A stretch of DNA of 64,000 nt from Pseudorhodoferax sp. Leaf265. Its GTDB lineage: Bacteria > Pseudomonadota > Gammaproteobacteria > Burkholderiales > Burkholderiaceae_C. This document shows, one piece after another, positions 57,315-64,000 of the stretch (its first letter is position 1; each line of letters begins with the position of its first letter). Location of the stretch: assembly GCF_001422365.1 (NCBI RefSeq), contig NZ_LMMT01000001.1, forward strand, positions 63,193 through 127,192. The letters are read 5' to 3'. The notes beneath the pieces were generated by a model. It was not told the DNA's origin. It saw nothing but the letters and a program-made list of their open reading frames with translations, and searched no databases. Position numbers and translations under genes: made by a program.

Positions 57315-58724
57315 ATGACCTCCTGCACGCCCCTCCTGATCCTGCGCCACGCCGATGTGCTGGTGACCATGGACGACCAGCGCCGCGAGATCAGGGACGG
57401 CGCCGTCGTGGTGCAGGGCCCGGCCGTGGCCTGGGTCGGCCCCAGCGACGCGCTGCCGGCGCCGTACGCCGAGGCGCTGGCCGCGGGCCGCGCCGAGGCC
57501 ATCGACCTGCACGGCCATGTGCTGATGCCGGGCCTGGTCAACACGCACCACCACATGGTCCAGAGCCTCACGCGCGCGGTGCCCGAGGCGCAGGACGCCG
57601 AGCTGTTCGGCTGGCTCGGCAGCCTGTACCCACTGTGGGCGCGGCTCACGCCGGAGATGGTCCAGGTGTCGACCAAGACGGCGATGGCCGAGCTGCTGCT
57701 GTCGGGCTGCACCACCACCAGCGACCACCTGTACCTGTATCCGAACGGCAGCCGGCTCGAGGACGCGATCGAGGCCGCGGCCGCCATGGGCATGCGCTTC
57801 CACGCCGCGCGCGGCAGCATGAGCGTGGGCCGCAGCGCCGGCGGTCTGCCGCCCGACGAGGTGGTCGAGCGCGAGGACGCGATCCTGGCCGACAGCCAGC
57901 GCCTGATCGAGCGCTGGCACGACCCGGCGCGCCACGCCATGCTGCGCATCGTGCTGGCGCCCTGCTCGCCGTTCTCGGTCTCGCGCGACCTCATGCGCGC
58001 CTCGGCCGCGCTGGCGCGCGCCACCGGCGTCTCGCTGCACACCCACCTGGCGGAGAACGACAACGACATCGCCTACTCGCGCGAGAAGTTCGGCATGACG
58101 CCGGCCGAGTACGCAGAGGACCTGGGCTGGGTCGGCCGCGATGTCTGGCATGCGCACTGCGTCAAGCTGGACGAGGCCGGCATCCGCTTGTTCGGCCGCA
58201 CCGGCACGGGCGTGGCGCACTGCCCCTGCAGCAACATGCGTCTGGCCTCGGGCATCGCATCCGTGGGCGCGATGCGCCGGGCCGGCGTGCCCGTGGGCCT
58301 GGGCGTGGACGGCAGCGCGAGCAACGACGGCGCCCACATGCTGGGCGAGGCACGCCAGGCGCTGCTGCTCGCGCGCGTGGGCTTCGGGCCGGCCGCGATG
58401 ACGGCGCGCGAGGCACTGGAGATCGCCACGCGCGGCGGCGCCCAGGTGCTGGGCCGCGACGACATCGGCGCGCTGGCGCCCGGCATGTCGGCCGACCTCG
58501 TGGCCTTCGACCTGCGCGGCGTGGGCCATGCGGGTGCCGGCCACGACCCGGTCGCGGCGCTGGTGTTCTGCCAGCCGGCCAACGCCGCGCTGTCGGTCAT
58601 CCACGGCCGCGTGCGCGTGCGCGATGGGCAGCTGGTGGACCGCGAACTGGCCCCGCTGCTGGAACGGCACCGCGCGCTCGCGCAGCAGTTGGTCGAGGCG
58701 GCGCGGCATCCGCACACCGCGTAG
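57315..58724 (+). CDS. 8-oxoguanine deaminase-like amidohydrolase
   Basis: 469 residues. TIM-barrel amidohydrolase of the AtzA/8-oxoguanine deaminase/cytosine deaminase group: LMPGLVNTHHHMVQSLTRA (HxH), SLHTHLAEND (His), HAHCVKLDEAGI and GVDGSASND (Asp). The order and loop types favour 8-oxoguanine deaminase, which converts 8-oxoguanine to urate; guanine deaminase or atrazine-type hydrolase are alternatives. The M20 amidohydrolase is divergent. DUF72 follows in 45 bp. Confidence 0.82.
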   Translation: MTSCTPLLILRHADVLVTMDDQRREIRDGAVVVQGPAVAWVGPSDALPAPYAEALAAGRAEAIDLHGHVLMPGLVNTHHHMVQSLTRAVPEAQDAELFGWLGSLYPLWARLTPEMVQVSTKTAMAELLLSGCTTTSDHLYLYPNGSRLEDAIEAAAAMGMRFHAARGSMSVGRSAGGLPPDEVVEREDAILADSQRLIERWHDPARHAMLRIVLAPCSPFSVSRDLMRASAALARATGVSLHTHLAENDNDIAYSREKFGMTPAEYAEDLGWVGRDVWHAHCVKLDEAGIRLFGRTGTGVAHCPCSNMRLASGIASVGAMRRAGVPVGLGVDGSASNDGAHMLGEARQALLLARVGFGPAAMTAREALEIATRGGAQVLGRDDIGALAPGMSADLVAFDLRGVGHAGAGHDPVAALVFCQPANAALSVIHGRVRVRDGQLVDRELAPLLERHRALAQQLVEAARHPHTA

Positions 58725-58769
58725 CCGCCCACGCGGCTATGCTGCGGGGCTTCGCAGCAGGAGACCCCC

Positions 58770-59555
58770 ATGAGCATCCGTGTCGGCATCGGTGGCTGGA
58801 CCTTCGAGCCCTGGCGCAACAACTTCTTCCCGGCCGGCTTGCCGCACAGCCAGGAGCTGCACTTCGCGAGCCGCGCCGTGACGGCCATCGAGATCAACGG
58901 CACCTACTACAGCACGATGACGCCCAAGAGCTTCGCGCGCTGGCACGACGAGACGCCGGATGACTTCGTGTTCTCGCTCAAGGCCAACCGCTTCGCGACC
59001 AACCGGCGCGTGCTGGCCGACGCGGGCGAGTCCATCACGCGCTTCGTCGAGAGCGGGCTCTCCGAACTCGGCAAGAAGCTCGGCCCCATCGTCTGGCAGT
59101 TCGCGCCGACCAAGCAGTTCGATGCGCAGGACTTCGAGGCCTTCCTGGCGCTGCTGCCCAAGGCCGTGGACGGCCGCGCGCTGCGCCATGTGCTGGACGT
59201 GCGGCATCCCAGCTTCATGGTGCCCGCCTACCTCGCGCTGGCGCGGCGCTACGGCTGCGCGACCGTGTTCGCGGACTCCGACAAGTACCCCAGCTTCGCC
59301 GACGTGACGGGCGACTTCGTTTACGCACGGCTCATGCGCAGCCAGGCCGAGTGCGCGACCGGCTACACCGCCGAAACGCTGGACCGCTGGGCCGACGTGG
59401 CGCGCGACTGGGCGCGGGGCGCGACGCCCGCCGGTGCTCCGCTCGTGGAGCCAGCCCAGGACAGCGGCCAGGCCCGCGATGTCTTCGTGTTCTTCATCAA
59501 CGGCGCCAAGGAGCGCGCGCCCGCTGCGGCGCAGGCGCTGATCGCGCGGCTCTGA
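58770..59555 (+). CDS. DUF72 domain protein
   Basis: 261 residues from the ATG at 58770. The family has a TIM-barrel fold with typical parts VGIGGWTFEPWRNNFFPAGL, EINGTYYSTMTPKSFARWH and FKLKANRF-like FSLKANRFATNRRVL. Its biological activity is not known. Same strand as the deaminase-like gene and followed by LacI gene 5 bp later. Confidence 0.9.
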   Translation: MSIRVGIGGWTFEPWRNNFFPAGLPHSQELHFASRAVTAIEINGTYYSTMTPKSFARWHDETPDDFVFSLKANRFATNRRVLADAGESITRFVESGLSELGKKLGPIVWQFAPTKQFDAQDFEAFLALLPKAVDGRALRHVLDVRHPSFMVPAYLALARRYGCATVFADSDKYPSFADVTGDFVYARLMRSQAECATGYTAETLDRWADVARDWARGATPAGAPLVEPAQDSGQARDVFVFFINGAKERAPAAAQALIARL

Positions 59556-59560
59556 AGCGC

Positions 59561-60580
59561 ATGCCGGTTGCACGCAAGCGCTCCGCCACCATCCGCGACG
59601 TGGCCAAGGCCGCCGCGGTCTCGACCGCCACGGTTTCCAAGTTCGTCAACGGCAGTCAGCGTTTCTCGGCCGACGTGGAGGCGCGCGTCACCCGCGCCGT
59701 GCAGGAACTGGGCTGGTCGCTCAACCCGATGGCGCGCGGCATCACCACGGGGCAGAGCGGCAACATCGGCATCGTCATCCTGGACATCCGCAACCCGCAC
59801 TTCACGAGCATGGTCAAGGGCGCGGCGCGCGGCGCGGCCGCCGCTGGCCTGAACCTGATCGTGGCCGACGCAGCCGAAAGCAAGGCGCCCGAACTCGCGG
59901 TGCTGCGCGCCCTGGCGCGCCGCGTCGACGGCCTGATCGTCAGCGCGCGCCTGCCGGAGCCCGTGCTGCAGGCGCTGTACGACAGCGGCACGCCCGTGGT
60001 GTTCTACGGCGGGCCGCCGCCCAACCCGGCCTACCACAGCGTGTGTTGCGACAACCGGCTGGCCGGCCGCATGCTGGGCCGGCACCTGCGCGACCGCGGC
60101 CACCGGCGCATCGGCTACCTCGGCTTTCCCACGGCGCCCTGGAGCGCCGAGCGCTGGCAGGGCGTGCAGGACGCGTTCGCGGGCGAGGACGCGCACTTCA
60201 CCGCGCACGAGGCCACGGCACCGGTCGCGGCAGAAGGCGAGCGCCTGGCCTCGCTGGTGCTGCTGGCGGGCGAGCGCCCCGACGCCGTGGTGGCCTTCAA
60301 CGACCTGCTGGCCCTGGGCCTGCTCGCCGAGGCCCGGGCGCTGGGCGTGCGCGTGCCCGAACAGGTGGCCCTGGCCGGCTTCGACAACATCGACTACGGC
60401 CGCCTGGGCAGCCCGACGCTCACCAGCGTGGACATGGCCAGCGAGGCCGTCGGCGAGACCGCCATGCAGCGCCTGGCCGAACTGATCCAGGGCGCACCGC
60501 CTGCGCCGCAGCAGCACGCCCATGTGCTGGACTGCCGGCTCATGGTGCGCGAATCCACGACACGCCTGTCCCCCGGGTAA
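59561..60580 (+). CDS. LacI family regulator
   Basis: 339 residues from the ATG at 59561. HTH TIRDVAKAAAVSTATVSKFVN with the hinge region VTRAVQELGWSLNPMARG; the periplasmic-binding-like effector domain begins NIGIVILDIRNPHFTSM. Starts 5 bp after DUF72 and may be co-transcribed. Effector unknown; a second LacI gene is 168 bp downstream. Confidence 0.92.
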   Translation: MPVARKRSATIRDVAKAAAVSTATVSKFVNGSQRFSADVEARVTRAVQELGWSLNPMARGITTGQSGNIGIVILDIRNPHFTSMVKGAARGAAAAGLNLIVADAAESKAPELAVLRALARRVDGLIVSARLPEPVLQALYDSGTPVVFYGGPPPNPAYHSVCCDNRLAGRMLGRHLRDRGHRRIGYLGFPTAPWSAERWQGVQDAFAGEDAHFTAHEATAPVAAEGERLASLVLLAGERPDAVVAFNDLLALGLLAEARALGVRVPEQVALAGFDNIDYGRLGSPTLTSVDMASEAVGETAMQRLAELIQGAPPAPQQHAHVLDCRLMVRESTTRLSPG

Positions 60581-60634
60581 CTCCCAGGGTCGGCTGGCTT
60601 GACCCTGCAAATGTTATCGATCACTATTGGCCGC

Positions 60635-60652
60635 AAGTTAACCGGTTAACTT
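60635..60652. promoter_or_regulatory. LacI operator, first copy
   Basis: AAGTTAACCGGTTAACTT is an 18-bp perfect palindrome with the central CG of LacI-type sites, 97 bp before the start at 60749. A degenerate second copy is 91 bp downstream (centre to centre). Confidence 0.85.
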
Positions 60653-60725
60653 TGTTGGACCGGTTTTCACCAAGCACAACTTTCCCAACTCCATTTCGCC
60701 ATTGACGGCATGCCGTTGAAACAGG

Positions 60726-60743
60726 AAGTTAACCGGTTGACAG
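60726..60743. promoter_or_regulatory. LacI operator, second imperfect copy
   Basis: AAGTTAACCGGTTGACAG repeats the first operator with its right arm altered. It ends 5 bp before the 60749 start codon and overlaps the coding region that would follow from the alternative start at 60710, which favours 60749. Confidence 0.75.
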
Positions 60744-60748
60744 ACGGC

Positions 60749-61753
60749 ATGCCGACGCCCCAGCGCGCCACCACGGTGCTGGACGTGGCCCGCCTGGCCG
60801 GCGTCTCGGCCATGACGGTCTCGCGCGCGCTGAACCAGCCGCAGCGGGTGCCGGCCGCCACGCGCCAGCGCGTGCAGGCCGCCGTGGAGGCCACGCGCTA
60901 CGTGCCCAACCTGCTGGCCTGCGGACTGCGCTCGCGCCGCAGCCGGCTGGTGGCGGCCATCGTGCCGGCCCTGGGCAGCCCGGTGTTCGCCGAGACCGTG
61001 CAGGCGCTGACGGCCACGCTGGGCGCGGCCGGCTACCACCTGATGCTGGGCCAAAGCGGCTACGGTCCGGTCGGCGAAGACGCGCTGCTGCAGGCCGTCA
61101 TCGGCCGCCGGCCCGACGGCATCGTGCTGGTGGGCGTGGACCACTCGCAGCGGGCCCGCCAGACGCTGGCCCGCTGCGGCGTGCCCGTGGTCGAGACCTG
61201 GGATCTGACGTCCACGCCCATCGACATGCTGGTCGGCTTCTCGCACGCCGACGTGGGCGCGGCGGTCTGCCGCTTCCTGGCCGGCCAGGGCCGACGCCGG
61301 CTGGCCATCGTCAGCGGCGCGGACGGGCGCGCCGCCCGCCGTGCGCAGGCGTTCACGGCCACGGCCGACCTCCTCGGCCTGCCCCCGCCCGCGCGGGTCG
61401 AAGTCGAGGCGCCGACGACGCTGGGCCACGGCCGGCAGGCTCTGCGCCAACTGCTGGCGCAGCACGCGGGCGTGGAAGGCATCTTCTGCAGCTCCGACAT
61501 GCTCGCGCTTGGCGTGCTGACCGAGGCCGCACACCAGCGCATCGCCGTGCCCGGCCGCATCGGCGTGGTCGGCTTCGGCGACCAGCCGCTCGCCGCCGAC
61601 GCGGAGCCGGCCCTGACCACCGTGCGCGTGGACGGTGCCCGCATCGGCCGCGAGGCCGCCCTGCGCGCGATCGGACGCATCGCCGGCTCGCCCGCACCGG
61701 AGCTGGCCGCGCTCGATGTGGGCTTTTCCATCGTTCCGCGGTGCTCGGCCTGA
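60749..61753 (+). CDS. LacI family regulator of the GH3 gene
   Basis: 334 residues from the ATG at 60749 (MPTPQRATTVLDVAR); an in-frame ATG at 60710 would place the second operator inside the gene. HTH TVLDVARLAGVSAMTVSRALN, then effector domain (RSRLVAAIVPALGSPVFAE). Two operators upstream indicate autoregulation, and the GH3 gene 45 bp downstream on the same strand is the probable target. Effector likely a sugar product; unknown. Confidence 0.9.
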   Translation: MPTPQRATTVLDVARLAGVSAMTVSRALNQPQRVPAATRQRVQAAVEATRYVPNLLACGLRSRRSRLVAAIVPALGSPVFAETVQALTATLGAAGYHLMLGQSGYGPVGEDALLQAVIGRRPDGIVLVGVDHSQRARQTLARCGVPVVETWDLTSTPIDMLVGFSHADVGAAVCRFLAGQGRRRLAIVSGADGRAARRAQAFTATADLLGLPPPARVEVEAPTTLGHGRQALRQLLAQHAGVEGIFCSSDMLALGVLTEAAHQRIAVPGRIGVVGFGDQPLAADAEPALTTVRVDGARIGREAALRAIGRIAGSPAPELAALDVGFSIVPRCSA

Positions 61754-61798
61754 AACCCGGCCGTGCCGCCACCTGACTTTTCAACAAAGGAGACCCTG

Positions 61799-64000
61799 AT
61801 GAAACATGCCATCCAGCGCCTGCGCGCCATCCCGCTGGCCACCAAGCTGGCCGTGTGCGGCACGGCCGGGCTGATCGTGCTGGCCGGCTGCGGCGGCAGC
61901 GACGACGAGGAGATCGCGCAACCGGTGATCGGCGCACGCGCCAAGGCGGTGATCACCGCCGACGGCAAGCAGTTCAAGGATTCCAATGCCAACGGCAAGC
62001 TGGATCCGTACGAAGACTGGCGCCTGCCCGTCGAGCGCCGCATCGACGACCTGGTGGCGCAGATGACGCTGGAGGAAAAGGCCGGCCTCATGCTGATCAA
62101 CACCTTGAATGCAGGCGCCGGCGGCGCGCTGCCATCTGCCGCCGCCAACATGGTGCAGACGCAGAAGATGAGCCGCTTCGTGTTCCGCAGCGTGGTGCAG
62201 ATCCCGGCGAGCGGGTCGCAGGTCACGCCCGAGCAGGCGGCGATGTCGCTGAACGCGGTGCAGGAGATGAGCGAGGCCACGCGCCTGGGCATCCCGGCGG
62301 TGTTCAAGTCCAACGCCCGCAACCACTACGAGAAGGACCCACGCGTCGGCATCAACGAGGCCTCGGGCGCGTTCACGGAGTTTCCCAAGGAAGCCGGCAT
62401 CGCCGCCGCCTCGCTCGGCGCGGGCGACATGTCGCTGGTCAAGGACTTCGCCACCGTCATGGGCGACGAATGGAAGTCCATCGGCCTGCGCGGCATGTAC
62501 GGCTACATGGCCGACCTGTCCACCGAGCCGCGCTGGTACCGCGTGCACGAGACCTTCACCGAAGACGCCGACCTGAACGCCAACATCATGCGCACGCTGG
62601 TGCAGACGCTGCAGGGCAGCAAGATCAAGGACGGCACCTCGGTCTCGCCCAGCTCGGCCGTGGCGCTCACGCTCAAGCATTTCCCGGGCGGCGGACCGCA
62701 GGAGATGGGCCTCGATCCGCACTACGCGCACGGCAAGAACCAGATCTACCCGGGCGGCAACTTCGGCTACCACCTCAAGCCCTTCCTGGCCGCCATGGAG
62801 GCTGGCGTCTCCGCCGTCATGCCCTACTACGGCGTGCCGATCAACGTGACCTACGAAGGCGTGACCTACGAGCAGACCGGCATGGCGTTCTCCAAGCAGA
62901 TCGTCACCGACCTGCTGCGCGGCAAGCTGGGCTTCAAGGGCTATGTGAACTCGGACACCGGCATCATCAACGACCGCGCCTGGGGCCTGGAGATGAAGAC
63001 CGTGCCCGAGCGCGTGGCGGCGGCCATCAACGGCGGTACCGAGACCCTGTCGGGATTCAGCGAGAACAAGACCATCACCGACCTGGTGGCCGCCGGCCTC
63101 GTGAGCGAAGCCCGCGTGACGGAAGCCGCCCGCCGCCTGCTCAAGGAGCAGTTCCAGCTCGGCCTGTTCGAGAACCCGTATGTCGACCCGGCGCTGGCCA
63201 ACGCCATCATCGGCAAGGACGCGCACCGCGCCACCGGCATGGACATCCAGCGCAAGTCGGTCGTGCTGCTGCAGAACCAGGCGCAGGCCGATGGCAGCAA
63301 GACGCTGCCGCTCAAGGCCGGTGCCAAGGTCTACACCATGGGCCTGGCCAAGACCGACACCGACAAGTACGGCTACGCCGTGACCGATGGCGAAGCGCTG
63401 GTGGGCGGCGTGCGCCCGAGCGCCGCCGGCCACGACTACGCCGTGATCCGCGTGGAGGTGAACAACAACAAGCTGGTGCCCGGCAGCAACACGCGCGCCA
63501 CCAGCACCTACAAGAGCGACGATCCGGCCACCGGCGGCCGCATCAACCCCGCCACCGGCCGCAGCTGGGGCTACGACGACCGTTGCGTGAACAAGGCCGC
63601 CTACTCGGCCGAGGACGCCGCCAAGGCTTGCCTGGACAACGGCCTGACCTTCGGCGGCTCGTTCCCGTGGGAGAACGGCAAGATGTCGTTCACCGAGATG
63701 GCGGCCGCCGAGTCCTGGCAGATCTCGCCTTCGCTGGACCAGATCCAGGCGGTCATGAACGAGGTGGGCGCGAAAAAGACGGTGCTGGCGATCTACTTCC
63801 GCCAGCCCTACGTGCTGGACGACGCCAGCGGCCTGAAGGGCGCCGGTGCCATCGTGGCCGGCTTCGGCATCAGCAACACCGCGCTGCTGGACGTGCTGGG
63901 CGGCAAGGTGCTGGCCACCGGGGCGGCGGTCAAGCCGCAGGGCAAGCTGCCGTTCGCGCTGGCGAACAACTCCCAGGCCATCGTGAACAACCAGCCTGAC
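61799..64000 (+). CDS. Glycoside hydrolase family 3 lipoprotein, 3' end outside the window
   Basis: Open from the ATG at 61799 (AAAGGAGA upstream) to the right edge: 734 residues without stop. Signal with lipobox LAGC, so it is a lipoprotein, probably periplasmic or outer membrane. The N-terminal GH3 barrel has RRIDDLVAQMTLEEKAGLM, LKHFPGGGPQEMGLD and the nucleophile Asp386 in GYVNSDTG; the C-terminal domain follows from about residue 475 (KSVVLLQNQ) to LGGKVLATGAAVKPQGKLPF. Family members act on beta-glucosides and related glycans. Substrate not decided. Follows its LacI regulator by 45 bp. Confidence 0.92.
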   Translation, partial: MKHAIQRLRAIPLATKLAVCGTAGLIVLAGCGGSDDEEIAQPVIGARAKAVITADGKQFKDSNANGKLDPYEDWRLPVERRIDDLVAQMTLEEKAGLMLINTLNAGAGGALPSAAANMVQTQKMSRFVFRSVVQIPASGSQVTPEQAAMSLNAVQEMSEATRLGIPAVFKSNARNHYEKDPRVGINEASGAFTEFPKEAGIAAASLGAGDMSLVKDFATVMGDEWKSIGLRGMYGYMADLSTEPRWYRVHETFTEDADLNANIMRTLVQTLQGSKIKDGTSVSPSSAVALTLKHFPGGGPQEMGLDPHYAHGKNQIYPGGNFGYHLKPFLAAMEAGVSAVMPYYGVPINVTYEGVTYEQTGMAFSKQIVTDLLRGKLGFKGYVNSDTGIINDRAWGLEMKTVPERVAAAINGGTETLSGFSENKTITDLVAAGLVSEARVTEAARRLLKEQFQLGLFENPYVDPALANAIIGKDAHRATGMDIQRKSVVLLQNQAQADGSKTLPLKAGAKVYTMGLAKTDTDKYGYAVTDGEALVGGVRPSAAGHDYAVIRVEVNNNKLVPGSNTRATSTYKSDDPATGGRINPATGRSWGYDDRCVNKAAYSAEDAAKACLDNGLTFGGSFPWENGKMSFTEMAAAESWQISPSLDQIQAVMNEVGAKKTVLAIYFRQPYVLDDASGLKGAGAIVAGFGISNTALLDVLGGKVLATGAAVKPQGKLPFALANNSQAIVNNQPD

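Overview
The window is GC-rich chromosomal DNA from a betaproteobacterium, most likely Burkholderiales and probably Comamonadaceae. Pointers are strong G/C third-position bias, a Bug-type (tripartite tricarboxylate) binding protein, a long-tailed IF-1 paralogue, stand-alone HldE-C/RfaE2, YaeQ, BepA, a sigma-54-type pilin promoter next to a PglL-like ligase, and an ohrR-ohr pair. I see no rRNA, tRNA, CRISPR array, insertion sequence or prophage. Genes are dense (about 58) and mostly in short operons.

Layout. 1-2.0 kb: GNAT acetyltransferase, DM13 protein and a ParB-fold regulator on the minus strand. 2.2-5.5 kb: a 1082-residue lipoprotein with about five Ig-like domains and about thirteen YCF48/BNR-type repeats. 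5.7-12.2 kb: a TetR-RND efflux operon (regulator, outer-membrane factor, adaptor, pump) behind a 14-bp palindrome. 12.2-18.8 kb: rhombosortase, RfaE2, a degenerate HD-GYP protein, ferritin-like protein, GST, PurB, YaeQ and a DUF3717-DUF1289 protein. 18.9-20.4 kb: a yybP-ykoY (Mn2+) riboswitch, a TerC family gene and an unknown membrane-anchored protein. 20.4-24.9 kb: BepA, MoaC, a PglL-type oligosaccharyltransferase and a type IV pilin with an intrinsic terminator and sigma-54 promoter. 25.1-33.2 kb: housekeeping and stress genes (IF-1, RluF, AqpZ, HtpG with a sigma-32-like promoter, SrkA, Ohr/OhrR with tandem operators, CinA, PgpA).

33.2-39.9 kb: AMP-dependent ligase, unknown gene, glutathione reductase, AMP nucleosidase, a diguanylate cyclase and a small membrane protein. 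39.9-51.8 kb is catabolic and accessory: a MetX-like hydrolase and D-tartrate dehydratase with a divergent LysR; a TetR-controlled ring-cleavage-type dioxygenase plus diheme cytochrome c; MscS; then a LysR/Rieske oxygenase/BMP binding-protein cassette lying between a diverged purT fragment and intact purT. 51.8-64 kb: a Bug protein, a two-component system with a divergent outer-membrane beta-barrel, an M20 amidohydrolase, an 8-oxoguanine-deaminase-like hydrolase, DUF72, two LacI regulators and a GH3 lipoprotein that runs off the right edge. The second LacI/GH3 pair has two copies of an 18-bp palindromic operator.

The most unusual signals are the purT remnant whose out-of-frame sequence supplies the last codons and stop of a LysR gene, the Ig/propeller lipoprotein, the HD-GYP-like protein without its HD dyad, the acidic insertion in HtpG, the two-gene dioxygenase/cytochrome unit, and a set of readable regulatory sites. 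I found no clearly new multi-gene defence or mobile system.
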